Origin: Chitinophaga pinensis
GTDB lineage: Bacteria; Bacteroidota; Bacteroidia; Chitinophagales; Chitinophagaceae
NCBI GenBank assembly: GCA_945872815.1
Contig: CAMCAY010000003.1
Span: 1 to 64,000, forward strand
Direction: 5' to 3'
Length of the DNA stretch: 64,000 nt
Made by a program: the position numbers and the translations under genes. The stretch's first letter is position 1. The number at the start of each line of letters is the position of its first letter. Below the pieces are notes generated by a model that ran no database searches, was not told where the DNA came from, and saw nothing but the letters and a program-made list of their open reading frames with translations. Shown piece by piece: positions 8,547-19,318 of this stretch.

Positions 8547-9126
8547 TATATTTAACCTTAAAGTAATAAATAGTGAAATCTTATTTCGATATGCAATTAA
8601 TCTTTCTTTTATATTAATACTTGTTAAGGGCATTTATTATAAAAAATATAAACAAACTAATCTTTTTCTAACATTCTTCGCATTCAATAGTATTGTCTTT
8701 TTTGTTTCATACGTATTGAATCAAGTAGAGCTTAGTACCGGAGCTGCCTTTGCTTTATTCGCTGTGTTTTCCATTTTGAGATTCAGAACCGACGGAATTT
8801 CAGCTAAGGATATGACTTATATATTTTTAAATATTGGAATAGGGTTATTGACTGCAGTGATTCTTGGAAGCATACTGGATATTGTAATAATTTGCTCTAT
8901 TATTATATCAATCGTCCTTTTGTTGGAAAGTAACATTTTGTTGAAAAAAGAAGCTTCAAAATTAGTTTACTATGACAACATAAATTTGATAAATGATCAT
9001 AAAAAAGAACTACTAATTGCGGATTTGAAAAACAGAACTGGACTGGACGTAAATAGATTCGTCATTAATGAAATAGATTTCCTAAAAGATTCCTGCAGAA
9101 TCACCATTTTTTATACAGAGAAATGA
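8530..9126 (+). CDS. DUF4956 integral membrane protein
   Basis: The 198-residue protein has about four hydrophobic segments in its first ~135 residues and a soluble C-terminal tail. The central STGAAFALFAVFSILRFR with a following basic/acidic loop (TDGISAKDMTYIF) is the hallmark of DUF4956. Its function is not established. Its constant neighbours here and in other bacteria are VTC and CotH genes, which suggests it serves as the membrane partner of the polymerase. The start overlaps the VTC gene, and its stop overlaps the next start in an ATGA arrangement, so the operon is tightly coupled. Two adjacent ATG codons at 8530 and 8533 leave the exact start ambiguous by one residue. Confidence 0.85.
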   Translation: MMCIADIFNLKVINSEILFRYAINLSFILILVKGIYYKKYKQTNLFLTFFAFNSIVFFVSYVLNQVELSTGAAFALFAVFSILRFRTDGISAKDMTYIFLNIGIGLLTAVILGSILDIVIICSIIISIVLLLESNILLKKEASKLVYYDNINLINDHKKELLIADLKNRTGLDVNRFVINEIDFLKDSCRITIFYTEK

Positions 9127-9815
9127 AACTAATTTTATTTTCATTTTTTTTATTTTCAGCTAAAATAAACACCGTTTATTCTCAGGCAACTAAAAGTGAT
9201 CCAAGAGATGGCGAGGGGTGGTATAGTATTTCATTGAAATTAGATTTTCCAAAAAAATGGGAAATGAATTTAAACTATGAGACAAGATATTACAACAATC
9301 TAAAAACTTATTATGGTTCTTATATTTCAATAGAAGGGTCCAATAATTTGAATAAAAAAATAAAAACGAATGCTGAATACAGAATTTCTTTTCTAACTGC
9401 AGGGGTTACTCATCGATATACCCTTGGTATGGAAGTAATGGCAATGAAATCAAAAAAAATAGAGTTAAATGGTCGATTTCTAATACAAAACAGAATCCAA
9501 GACTCTTACAATCCATTAGAAGAAAATCAGAAATCATTGTTCTGGAGATTGAGAGGTCAGGTAAAATTCCAACTAAACAAAAAAGTTGATATATATACAT
9601 CTGTTGAACCTATTATGGAAATAGGAGCAAACAGATTTGTTGACAATTGGAGAAATGTTTTAGGTACAAAACTAAAATTGTCGGATAAAACTAAATTGGA
9701 TGTTTCATATGTCTACAGACCTGATTTCGGAAAAAATTCCTACATAAGATACTACGATATTTTGTGTTTAAACATTTGTCAAAATATCAAAATAAATAGT
9801 AAGACAAAAAAATAA
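9123..9815 (+). CDS. DUF2490 outer-membrane beta-barrel protein
   Basis: The 230-residue protein has an N-terminal signal peptide (LILFSFFLFSAKINTVYSQ) and then alternating aromatic/polar beta-strands. GWYSISLKLDFPKKW near residue 31 and YETRYYNN are typical of the DUF2490 barrel family. The last residues contain short strands rich in Tyr and Asp, as in barrel C-termini. It is the fourth gene of the CotH-VTC-DUF4956 operon and overlaps its predecessor by 4 bp. A role in moving or anchoring the operon's product at the outer membrane is an inference from context only. Confidence 0.75.
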   Translation: MKLILFSFFLFSAKINTVYSQATKSDPRDGEGWYSISLKLDFPKKWEMNLNYETRYYNNLKTYYGSYISIEGSNNLNKKIKTNAEYRISFLTAGVTHRYTLGMEVMAMKSKKIELNGRFLIQNRIQDSYNPLEENQKSLFWRLRGQVKFQLNKKVDIYTSVEPIMEIGANRFVDNWRNVLGTKLKLSDKTKLDVSYVYRPDFGKNSYIRYYDILCLNICQNIKINSKTKK

Positions 9816-9979
9816 TTTTTCAAAAGTTTAATCTTCGCCAGAAAAATTTGAAATTTCAATAATCAAGAATCTTTCTGATGAATTTTCTTTCATTGTGTTT
9901 AAAAAAATTATTATTATTATCTTACTAATTTCAACAATCTAAAAGTATAATGTTACACTTAGTCATTAAATTACCATGA

Positions 9980-12262
<2,283 letters not shown>

Positions 12263-12283
12263 AATCAGCAAAATTGGAATTCG

Positions 12284-12313
12284 ATGGCGGTCTTTTTCAG
12301 GCCGCCATTTTTT
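12284..12313 (+). terminator. Intrinsic terminator of katG
   Basis: ATGGCGG and CCGCCAT form a perfect 7-bp GC-rich stem around an 11-nt loop, followed by TTTTTT. It lies 21 bp after the katG stop codon. Confidence 0.85.
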
Positions 12314-12374
12314 ATTTGTAATTGATTTGAAATAATAGACTAGGCAAGAAAATCAGTTTAATTGCAAGCTCAGT

Positions 12375-14582
12375 TTATAATTGAAGTAGACCTGCCTTAT
12401 ATAATTGATTGATGGGTTTGTTATCCCAAAATAATTCAAAATCTTCCAATCCTGCATTATTGTAATTGTCTTTTATTTCTTGCAATGTCATTATCCTGTC
12501 ATTATTGACCGAAAGTAACGGTATAAGGTAATGCAGCCATTTCCCTTGCTCTTTATCCACTTTGATTGTAATGGTATTTTTTCTTGTTTCGAATGTCAAT
12601 TGAGCCAACTCCCATTGATTTCCTTTTTTAGATTTTGTAATAAATTCTATGGATGGCTTTGTTCCAATGAAAACAACTTTTGTGTCAGGTTTTTGTTTAA
12701 GAAGTTCTTCCTCAGACAAAATATTGATGATGTGATCTTTATTGATAATGGTTTTGGGTACTTTCATATCAAACCATTTATATAGTGGTTCATCAAGCCC
12801 AATCTCCTGCATATAGTTAAACAAAGATTTTTTTAATCCATCTGAAAACAAATCATGGGTTGTTCCGCTTTCATCGATATGCTCTATGTCATTATCTGCA
12901 AAACTGATTTCGACTTCTTTTGCTTTTTTTACTCCAAATTTTTCGGGATCTAATCCTACAGGACTGTGAGCTGTCATAGCAAACTGATGCCAATAAGCTG
13001 ATTTCATCACCCCGGCTTTGAAAAGTTGTCTTACCATTTCAAGACTATCGATGGTTTCTTGAGCGGTTTGAGTGGGGAATCCATACATAAGATATGCATG
13101 AACCATGATGCCGGCTTCAGTAAAATTTCTGTTAACTTTTGCTACTTGTTCGACTGTAATTCCTTTATTAATCAATTCCAATAGGCGATCGCTTGCTACT
13201 TCAAGTCCACCAGAAACACCAATACATCCACTCGCTTTAAGTAAAAGACAAAGGTCTCTTGAAAATGCTTTTTCAAAACGAATATTTGTCCACCAACTTA
13301 CAATCATTTTTCTTTTGACAATTTCTATTGCCACAGCTCTCATAAGTGAAGGAGGAGCGGCTTCATCCACAAAGTGAAATCCTGTTTCACCTGTTTTTTC
13401 TATTTGCTCTTGCATCCTATCGCAAATCATGCTTGCAGTTAATGGTTCGTAATGTTGGATATAATTTAGGCTGATATCACAGAATGTGCATTTGCCCCAA
13501 TAGCACCCATGCGCCATCGTTAGTTTATTCCATCTTCCATTGCTCCAAAGACTGTGCATAGGATTGATGATCTCAATGGCTTGTATATATTTATCAAGAA
13601 ATAGATCAGTGTAGTCAGGTGTTCCGGTGTTGGCTTGTTTATAATCTTTTAAAAAAGGATTGTTATTATATGTAACTGTCCCATTTTCTAAAAGGTAGGT
13701 TCTGATTAAATCTTCTTTTGTTTTTTTTCCTTCAATAAATGCAATTAGATTTTCAATAGGAGCCTCTCCATCATCTAGTGTTATAAAGTCAAAGAATTCA
13801 AAAACCCTGGGTTCTTTCAAGCTTCTGAGCTCTGTATTTGCAAAACCTCCGCCCATCATTATTTTTATAGAAGGATAATTTTTCTTAATGAACTGTGCAC
13901 AACGGAAAGCTGAAAATAAATTTCCTGGAAAAGGAACAGAAAGTGCAACTATTGATGGATTGATTTTTTCTATTCTTTCACTTAAAATATCAATTAGGAA
14001 TTGATCAGTAAAACTCAATGGCATTGCAAGAGAGCGATATATCTCATCAAAACTATTGGCGCTTCTCCCTAACTTTTCTGCATACCTGCTAAATCCAAAT
14101 TTATCATCAACACATTCTTTTATCAAATCGCTAATATCTTCCAAAAATAAAGTAGCAATATGTTTAGCTTTATCAGTTGTCCCCATATTCCCGAAAGCCC
14201 AACTTAAATCATCTATTTGCAAAAATCTGCTGGCTTCAGGAAGAAAATGTCTGCTTGCTATCTGATAAGCCAATGTAGGCTGATGGCCTTGTAAAAAAGA
14301 AATTACCGCATCAATAGATTCTATATATTCATTTTTTAAAGAAATAATTCTTTTTGAGTTTTCAGAAATATTTTTCCATGATTCATCATTTGAATCAGCG
14401 CACGCTGAAAATATTTTATCCAAGCCCGACTTACTGAAAATAGAAAGCGTAACTTCAATTCCAAGATCGCTTTGAAAAGATGAAATCTGCTTTGTATTTA
14501 AAAAGCCCTTTAAATAAGCCGTAGCAGGATAGGGCGTATTCAATTGTGTAAAGGGAGGCGTTATTAAATAAATAGTACTCAA
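12375..14582 (-). CDS. B12-binding-domain radical SAM protein
   Basis: The 735-residue protein starts with a cobalamin-binding-like Rossmann region. Its N-terminal IYLITPPF and the later IKIMMGGGFANTEL fit the B12-binding radical SAM architecture, although the DxHxxG motif is not obvious. The radical SAM core follows, with the cluster motif GCYWGKCTFCD at residues 359-369 (Cys360, Cys365, Cys368), i.e. CX4CX2C and not the canonical CX3CX2C. GVSGGLEVASDRLLELINKG is the usual GGE-like strand. An extra C-terminal ~150 residues are unassigned. The substrate is unknown; relatives methylate or rearrange lipids and natural products. It is monocistronic and flanked by convergent katG and divergent msrA. 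The start ATG lies at the conserved N-terminus. Confidence 0.85.
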   Translation of the reverse strand: MSTIYLITPPFTQLNTPYPATAYLKGFLNTKQISSFQSDLGIEVTLSIFSKSGLDKIFSACADSNDESWKNISENSKRIISLKNEYIESIDAVISFLQGHQPTLAYQIASRHFLPEASRFLQIDDLSWAFGNMGTTDKAKHIATLFLEDISDLIKECVDDKFGFSRYAEKLGRSANSFDEIYRSLAMPLSFTDQFLIDILSERIEKINPSIVALSVPFPGNLFSAFRCAQFIKKNYPSIKIMMGGGFANTELRSLKEPRVFEFFDFITLDDGEAPIENLIAFIEGKKTKEDLIRTYLLENGTVTYNNNPFLKDYKQANTGTPDYTDLFLDKYIQAIEIINPMHSLWSNGRWNKLTMAHGCYWGKCTFCDISLNYIQHYEPLTASMICDRMQEQIEKTGETGFHFVDEAAPPSLMRAVAIEIVKRKMIVSWWTNIRFEKAFSRDLCLLLKASGCIGVSGGLEVASDRLLELINKGITVEQVAKVNRNFTEAGIMVHAYLMYGFPTQTAQETIDSLEMVRQLFKAGVMKSAYWHQFAMTAHSPVGLDPEKFGVKKAKEVEISFADNDIEHIDESGTTHDLFSDGLKKSLFNYMQEIGLDEPLYKWFDMKVPKTIINKDHIINILSEEELLKQKPDTKVVFIGTKPSIEFITKSKKGNQWELAQLTFETRKNTITIKVDKEQGKWLHYLIPLLSVNNDRIMTLQEIKDNYNNAGLEDFELFWDNKPINQLYKAGLLQL

Positions 14583-14756
14583 AAATTATTTTTTTTGTTT
14601 GCTTTTTATGATGAAGTTCTCAAAATTACAATTTAACAGATTTGCCAAATTAGCTATGATGATTGTACGAAAATATTCTATAAATTCAAGTTATCAAGTA
14701 AATTGACAATAAAATATTTATTTTCAATACCGTTAATTTTATTAAAAAACAAAAAC

Positions 14757-15425
14757 ATGAGACTATATTTTTCATTTTTAATGTGCTACTTGATTTCATT
14801 GGGAAGCTGTGCTCAAAAAGCATCTAATCAACAAAAAGAACTTAATAATGTAAAAACCGAAATGAAAGTTAGTAACAAGAATCTTCCTCTTGATACCATT
14901 ACGTTAGGCGGCGGTTGTTATTGGTGTGTAGAAGCTGTTTATGAAATGCTGGAAGGAGTAATCTCAGTTGAATCTGGATTTGCAGGCGGAAATTTAAAGA
15001 ATCCAACTTATCATGAAGTTTGCACTGGTAATACTGGACATGCTGAAGTTGTGCAGATTGTCTTTAATACTAGTAAAATGGATGTTATGAATATTTTAAA
15101 GGTTTTTTTTACTGTTCATGACCCAACTACTATTAACAGACAGGGTGGGGATGTCGGGACGCAATACAGATCAGTTATTTTTTATAGAAACGACTACCAA
15201 CAAAAATTAGCAGGGCAGATAATTGACCAATTGAATGCAGAAAAAGTATTTGATATGCCTGTTGTTACTTCATTGGAAAAGTTTACAGTTTTTTATAGAG
15301 CTGAGGACGAACACCAAGATTATTATATGCTTAATAAGGAGAAGCCCTATTGCAGAATGGTTATTCAGCCCAAAATAGAAAAATTTGAAAAACTATTTAA
15401 AAGCAGGTTGAGGAACCATGATTAG
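14757..15425 (+). CDS. msrA: Peptide-methionine (S)-S-oxide reductase, lipoprotein form
   Basis: The 222-residue protein repairs oxidised methionine. The catalytic motif GCYWC lies at residues 53-57 with the nucleophile Cys54, and PYCRMVI near the C-terminus carries a candidate recycling cysteine. The ATG at 14757 was chosen over 14703 because it starts a lipoprotein signal peptide, with the lipobox SLGSC and acylated Cys18. That places the enzyme in the periplasm or on the outer membrane, not in the cytosol. It lies divergently from the radical SAM gene and two genes after katG, so the neighbourhood is oxidative-stress related. Its stop overlaps the convergent neighbour's stop by 4 bp. Confidence 0.93.
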   Translation: MRLYFSFLMCYLISLGSCAQKASNQQKELNNVKTEMKVSNKNLPLDTITLGGGCYWCVEAVYEMLEGVISVESGFAGGNLKNPTYHEVCTGNTGHAEVVQIVFNTSKMDVMNILKVFFTVHDPTTINRQGGDVGTQYRSVIFYRNDYQQKLAGQIIDQLNAEKVFDMPVVTSLEKFTVFYRAEDEHQDYYMLNKEKPYCRMVIQPKIEKFEKLFKSRLRNHD

Positions 15426-16057
15426 TTGCTAGGTTCTAATCCATTTTTAATCAAATCATTACAAATCAATTTTCCATATTCATGTGCAAGTTGATCAGTG
15501 GATGCTGGGTTAAATGTTTTGGTTTGAACCGAATACAATAGTTGTTTGTTTTCTATCCCATATAGATTACTTTCCCAAAAGTATTTGGTGCTTTCTGAAT
15601 AATAACCTGGTTCATAAACTCGGTCATATATAGTGGTATAGTATCCCCAGAATCTTCTATGATAAATATAGTAAGGAGAATAATAAACTCTTCCGGGTAT
15701 ATAATGTTTATCTTTCTCTTTGTTTAATAATACAATTGTTAGAACTGCATCTATTCCACTTTCCTTTAGTTTATTTATTACAGAATCTTCGTTTTCATTC
15801 TGGAAGGAATTTGGACCAAATATTTGCATACTTGAAATGGCTTCAAATCCCTTTTCAATAAGATCTGAAGTGAGATGATTTTCCATATTTTCTCTAAGCG
15901 AATGATTGTTGGGCTTAACAAAAGAAACAACCATGATTTTATTGATTTTGCTTTTATTTTGCAAGTTTGATTTCCACGAATGAGTTATGATTGAAGTATT
16001 GCAGGAGAACTCAATAATCAAAATAACTATTACTAGGAAATTTCTTTTATTTATCAT
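15422..16057 (-). CDS. Hypothetical lipoprotein (DUF4136-like)
   Basis: The 211-residue protein has a hydrophobic leader ending in IIEFSC, which reads as a lipobox (acylated Cys ~19). The body contains a region about regulating or assembling outer-membrane complexes in related families: a KINKIMVVSFVKP strand, a helix with LTSDLIEKGFEA, a Tyr-rich loop and YFWESNLYGIENKQLLYSVQTKTFNP. This resembles DUF4136-type lipoproteins, but the match is weak and the function is unknown. It is the last gene of a minus-strand run beginning with ytxH and may belong to that stress operon (37 bp after dodecin). Its stop codon overlaps that of msrA. Confidence 0.6.
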   Translation of the reverse strand: MINKRNFLVIVILIIEFSCNTSIITHSWKSNLQNKSKINKIMVVSFVKPNNHSLRENMENHLTSDLIEKGFEAISSMQIFGPNSFQNENEDSVINKLKESGIDAVLTIVLLNKEKDKHYIPGRVYYSPYYIYHRRFWGYYTTIYDRVYEPGYYSESTKYFWESNLYGIENKQLLYSVQTKTFNPASTDQLAHEYGKLICNDLIKNGLEPSN

Positions 16058-16094
16058 GGTTGTTTCAAAAACGCGTATAAAAAATATGTTTACG

Positions 16095-16310
16095 TTATTG
16101 TTTTTCGGTTAAATCAATTTCAAAACTGAGTTTAACCGAAACCCTGTATTCTGTTATTTTATTGTTGTGAACAATAGCACTTTGGTCTTCTATCCAAATT
16201 GAACGGATGTTGTGTAAGGTTTTTGATGCATGTGTAATCGCATTTTGTGCGGCATCTTCCCAACTCTTAGTAGAATTGGCCATCACTTCTAATACTTTTA
16301 TTATACTCAT
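16095..16310 (-). CDS. Dodecin family flavin-binding protein
   Basis: At 71 residues this is the normal dodecin size. It shows the dodecin pattern: IIKVLEVMANSTKSWEDAAQNAI, with the conserved Ser-Trp-Glu-Asp-Ala helix start, then a Trp in IRSIWIEDQSA that stacks on flavin in known dodecins, and a final strand EYRVSVKLSFEID. Dodecins form hollow 12-mers that store riboflavin, FMN or related flavins and protect against photoreactive flavin. The gene lies in a minus-strand operon with YtxH and holin-like genes, in line with a stress-protection role. Confidence 0.9.
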   Translation of the reverse strand: MSIIKVLEVMANSTKSWEDAAQNAITHASKTLHNIRSIWIEDQSAIVHNNKITEYRVSVKLSFEIDLTEKQ

Positions 16311-16336
16311 TTTATTTATTTTTTAAAATTGGAGAA

Positions 16337-16645
16337 TTACTTCTTTTGGTAAAAAAACTTTCTGTGTATCCATTTTTGAATAACCATATTAACATTCTTA
16401 ATCTTATTTTTAAAAATATTCAATAAGGTAATTTTCAAATCAGATAATATACTCAAACCAAATCCAGGTTGGTTTCTTATTTCAGAAAAAATCTTGAATA
16501 GAAATTGTTCTTTTAAGTTTTTAGGAGAAATGCTTTTTTTTAATTCATTCCAATCATTGACAATTATGCATTCCAATTCTTTTTTCCTATTTAGTAGTTT
16601 GTTTCTTTCTTCGCTTAGTTGATTGATGTAATTAAATTTCTTCAC
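16337..16645 (-). CDS. Hypothetical basic coiled-coil protein
   Basis: No family is recognised. The 102 residues are Lys/Glu-rich, with a likely N-terminal helix (QLSEERNKLLNRKKELE) and a basic C-terminus (WIHRKFFYQKK). The start is GTG, immediately adjacent to the TGA stop of the holin-like gene (TGAGTG), so translation is probably coupled. In other Bacteroidota a small protein of this kind often follows YtxH and holin-superfamily genes. Cytoplasmic location is likely because there is no signal or strong membrane helix. Confidence 0.6.
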   Translation of the reverse strand: MKKFNYINQLSEERNKLLNRKKELECIIVNDWNELKKSISPKNLKEQFLFKIFSEIRNQPGFGLSILSDLKITLLNIFKNKIKNVNMVIQKWIHRKFFYQKK

Positions 16646-16993
16646 TCAATATTTTTTAAATAAATGTGATAAAATAAATTCCATTAATGGCATTTTGATA
16701 AGCCTCTCTTTTTTTATCCAAAATACAAGTCCAACAATCAAATAAAACACTCCAACAATTATAAATCCAACTATAGTAGAACCTAAATAAGAAGACAATA
16801 TCAATGCGATAGAAATTCCGAAAAAAAACGAAGCAATTATAAAAATAAAACACACGGCAATAATCGAAAATAAGCTGCAAATCAACGAAATTGATTTTTC
16901 TGCGGCTTCCAATTTAATAGATGAGAAACTAGTTTCAACGTAGTCTATGGAGTCTTTGATCAGTTTGTTAAACGATTCAGATGTGTTTATCAT
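16646..16993 (-). CDS. Holin-superfamily-like small membrane protein
   Basis: The 115-residue protein has an amphipathic N-terminal helix (SIDYVETSFSSIKLEAAEKS) and two adjacent long hydrophobic segments (ISLICSLFSIIAVCFIFIIASFFFGISIALIL and IVGFIIVGVFYLIVGLVFWI), followed by a basic tail. This is the layout of the Phage_holin_3_6 / putative actinobacterial holin-X family, which in non-phage context accompanies YtxH proteins in envelope-stress operons. No phage gene is nearby, so a lysis role is unlikely. Confidence 0.7.
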   Translation of the reverse strand: MINTSESFNKLIKDSIDYVETSFSSIKLEAAEKSISLICSLFSIIAVCFIFIIASFFFGISIALILSSYLGSTIVGFIIVGVFYLIVGLVFWIKKERLIKMPLMEFILSHLFKKY

Positions 16994-17010
16994 CTAGTTG
17001 TTTTAATTAA

Positions 17011-17256
17011 TTAAATATAATCTTCCGCAGACTCATTTATGGAATCTAATCTTTCCTTTATTCCTTCTTTAAAAGAGTATAAACCATCTTTGCCTCTTTG
17101 TATTGTTTGCTTTACATTGTCTGAAAGCTTATTCCCAGCATCTTTTATTTTTTTTCTGGTTTCAGTTCCTTTGTTTGGCGCAAATAATACGCCTAATAAA
17201 ATACCCGTTGCTAATCCTGCACCAACACCTACTAAAATTCTTGTAGTATTTTCCAT
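17011..17256 (-). CDS. YtxH domain-containing protein
   Basis: The 81-residue protein has one N-terminal glycine-rich membrane segment (RILVGVGAGLATGILLGVLFAP) followed at once by NKGTETRKKIKDAGNKL, the diagnostic YtxH signature. The remainder is an amphipathic helix. YtxH proteins are general-stress proteins of unknown mechanism. It is first in a minus-strand run: ytxH, holin-like, coiled-coil protein, dodecin, lipoprotein. A weak half-match to the island's TTGAT-N4-GTCA motif lies 85-98 bp upstream (17341-17354). Confidence 0.88.
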   Translation of the reverse strand: MENTTRILVGVGAGLATGILLGVLFAPNKGTETRKKIKDAGNKLSDNVKQTIQRGKDGLYSFKEGIKERLDSINESAEDYI

Positions 17257-17366
17257 GATTTTAAATTTTTAAATGATTAATTAATTTCCATTACAAAATA
17301 CATTCGTTGTAGAATCTTTATAATGATCGATTACATCAGGGTAAATGATATCAATTGTAATACTTT

Positions 17367-17400
17367 TTAAAAAAATGAAAGCCGGATAGAAATCCGGCTC
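17367..17400 (-). terminator. Intrinsic terminator downstream of the mla operon
   Basis: On the minus strand AGCCGGAT and ATCCGGCT form a perfect 8-bp stem with a 4-nt loop (stem arms at 17380-17387 and 17392-17399), followed by a short spacer and a T run (A run on the plus strand at about 17370-17376). It lies ~150 bp after the mlaD stop and separates the ldh-mla operon from ytxH. Confidence 0.75.
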
Positions 17401-17550
17401 GTATCTATTATCCAATATCCTATGAAAAACCTGAATCAAAAGTATATGTTTATGTACCTTGAAAAAATGACTATAATCAGTAAATAAAATGATTCTATTT
17501 TAATTTGAACAAGATTAAGCAGCTGCATATAAATTATCGAGTTTAGCTTT

Positions 17551-18522
17551 TTAATTTTTTTTACTACTTTTTTTAAAGTACCCACGAAATAAAAAGCTGT
17601 GTTTTAATGCTTCCATATTTAAATTGAATGCCCTTGTGCCATTTTCAATATTCTTTATTGAGCTGGTTATTGTTACGCCTGTTATACTGTCTTTTAGCAG
17701 CTTATTGAATGCACCATCACCCTTCATTAGTTCATAGTTAATATTTTTAATTGTCTCTTTGGCTTCATCAGACAATTTAATAGCAGAATTGCTGATATTA
17801 TTTACATTATTTAAAGTGTTTTTTATTGAAAGTGTAAACGCTGTATCATATAAAATTGTTCCAATTGAACCATTGCCCGATTTAATGTGATCCATTATGG
17901 AATTTGCATTTTTTACAATGTTGTTAATTTCTATACTCGCCGAATGTAAATTTGATAAACTCAAATGAATATTTTCTACAATGCTGTTATCATTGAGCAA
18001 TTTCCATAGAATGTTGCTTTGGTTAAAATCAAAAGTTGTTTTTTTTAAGTTCTTAGCGATAAGGTAAATGTCATTATTTGTTTTTGAAAACGTTCTGAGT
18101 AAATCATCAGTATCTATGGGTCTTCTGGAACTTAAGATATCATCTTCTTTTACAAGCGGCGCATTAAGTTTTGTAGAAGTAATATTAACAACTTTATTTC
18201 CTACTAATCCATCAGTGCCAATAGAAACAATAGAATTATTTCGAATGATTTTTTTCATTTTATTTTCAATGATTATTTCCACTTCCAAAACTGTGTCATT
18301 CAACACTTCAATTTTATTTACAGACCCTATGTCAATACCCGCATATCTTACATTATTTCCGATTTTTAAACCTTGTACATTTTCAAACCTTGATTTAAGC
18401 GTGAAATTTGACCCAAAAAAGTTTCTGTTTTTACCAATCATGTAGAATAGCAGTATAAGAAATGCCAAACTCGCTAGTATGAAAATCCCTAATTTGATGT
18501 TATTGAATATTTGTTTCCCCAT
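17551..18522 (-). CDS. mlaD: MCE-domain protein, MlaD-like
   Basis: The 323-residue protein has one N-terminal membrane anchor (LGIFILASLAFLILLFYMIG) and an MCE domain at about residues 37-115, with FENVQGLKIGNNVRYAGIDIGSV and TDGLVGNKVVNI. A long helical tail follows, predicted to extend into the periplasm. MlaD hexamers bind phospholipid for transport between the inner and outer membranes. It is the third gene of a compact mlaE-mlaF-mlaD operon (12 bp after mlaF), so the complete inner-membrane ABC complex apart from MlaB is encoded together. Confidence 0.88.
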   Translation of the reverse strand: MGKQIFNNIKLGIFILASLAFLILLFYMIGKNRNFFGSNFTLKSRFENVQGLKIGNNVRYAGIDIGSVNKIEVLNDTVLEVEIIIENKMKKIIRNNSIVSIGTDGLVGNKVVNITSTKLNAPLVKEDDILSSRRPIDTDDLLRTFSKTNNDIYLIAKNLKKTTFDFNQSNILWKLLNDNSIVENIHLSLSNLHSASIEINNIVKNANSIMDHIKSGNGSIGTILYDTAFTLSIKNTLNNVNNISNSAIKLSDEAKETIKNINYELMKGDGAFNKLLKDSITGVTITSSIKNIENGTRAFNLNMEALKHSFLFRGYFKKSSKKN

Positions 18523-18533
18523 GTTTATTCTAT

Positions 18534-19304
18534 TTATTCAAAAAACTGTTTGACTTTTGGATCAGCATTTGATTTTAATTCCTGATAATTACCTGTTGCA
18601 TAGCATTTTCCTTCCAAAAGAATTATTATTAAGTCGCTGGCAGATTTAACACAGTTCATGTCATGTGAGATAATTAGCGAGGCAGTATTGTACTTCGTTT
18701 TAATCTCAATCATTAAATTTATTATTTCCCTTCCTGTTATTGGATCAAGGCCTGTAGTAGGTTCGTCATATAGGATAATGTCAGGTTTAAGAATAAGTGT
18801 TCTTGCTATTGCAATTCTTTTTCTCATTCCACCTGAAAGCTCAACAGGCATCATATCTATGGTGTGGACAAGCCCAACATCCGTTAATGCCTGACTAACC
18901 ATTTCGTTTATTTTTTCCTGAGATAATTTTATCCAATGTCTTCTCAATGGAAATTCTAAATTTTCTCTGACAGTCATAGAATCATACAATGCATTACTCT
19001 GAAAAAGAAAGCCAACTTTTGCTCTTATCTTATCTAAAGCAGTAGCATTTAAATTGCGTATTTCTTTGCTGAAAATCCTTATTGATCCTTTGTCAAATTT
19101 TAATAATCCAATAATACATTTTATTAATACCGATTTTCCAGAGCCTGATTTTCCAAGAACAACTATATTTTGTCCTTTCGATAGAGTTAAATTGAAATCA
19201 ATCAATACGTGGTTATTTCCAAATGATTTATAAAGATGGTTGATTTCCAAAACTGTTGTTTCCTCACTTACATGGTTGTATTCATTTTTATTAACTTCTG
19301 ACAT
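18534..19304 (-). CDS. mlaF: Mla-type ABC transporter ATP-binding protein
   Basis: The 256-residue ATPase carries Walker A GKSGSGKS at residues 51-58, the ABC signature LSGGMRKR, Walker B ILYDEPTTGLD and an H-loop histidine in IISHDMN. The GMRKR form of the signature and the D-loop DEPTTGLDP are typical of MlaF/Ttg2A ATPases. It energises phospholipid transport with the permease encoded just upstream (14-bp gap) and MlaD downstream. Placement after a D-lactate-type dehydrogenase links envelope lipid maintenance to the low-oxygen/stress programme proposed for this region (inference). Confidence 0.93.
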   Translation of the reverse strand: MSEVNKNEYNHVSEETTVLEINHLYKSFGNNHVLIDFNLTLSKGQNIVVLGKSGSGKSVLIKCIIGLLKFDKGSIRIFSKEIRNLNATALDKIRAKVGFLFQSNALYDSMTVRENLEFPLRRHWIKLSQEKINEMVSQALTDVGLVHTIDMMPVELSGGMRKRIAIARTLILKPDIILYDEPTTGLDPITGREIINLMIEIKTKYNTASLIISHDMNCVKSASDLIIILLEGKCYATGNYQELKSNADPKVKQFFE

Positions 19305-19318
19305 TATTATTGTTATTA

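Noticed and set aside
9848-9859. TTGAAATTTCAA palindrome upstream of katG
   Set aside because: Short AT-rich palindromes are frequent in such DNA, and it is not near the -7 box.
17341-17354. Possible FNR-like site (TTGATATCATTTAC on the minus strand) upstream of ytxH
   Set aside because: Only the left arm fits TTGAT-N4-GTCA, and no -7 box lies at the 29.5-bp spacing seen elsewhere. I keep it as a weak note only.
17422-17487. 21-codon ATG ORF downstream of mlaD on the plus strand
   Set aside because: It lies just beside a terminator facing the other strand, has no ribosome-binding or promoter signal that I can see, and is too short to support.
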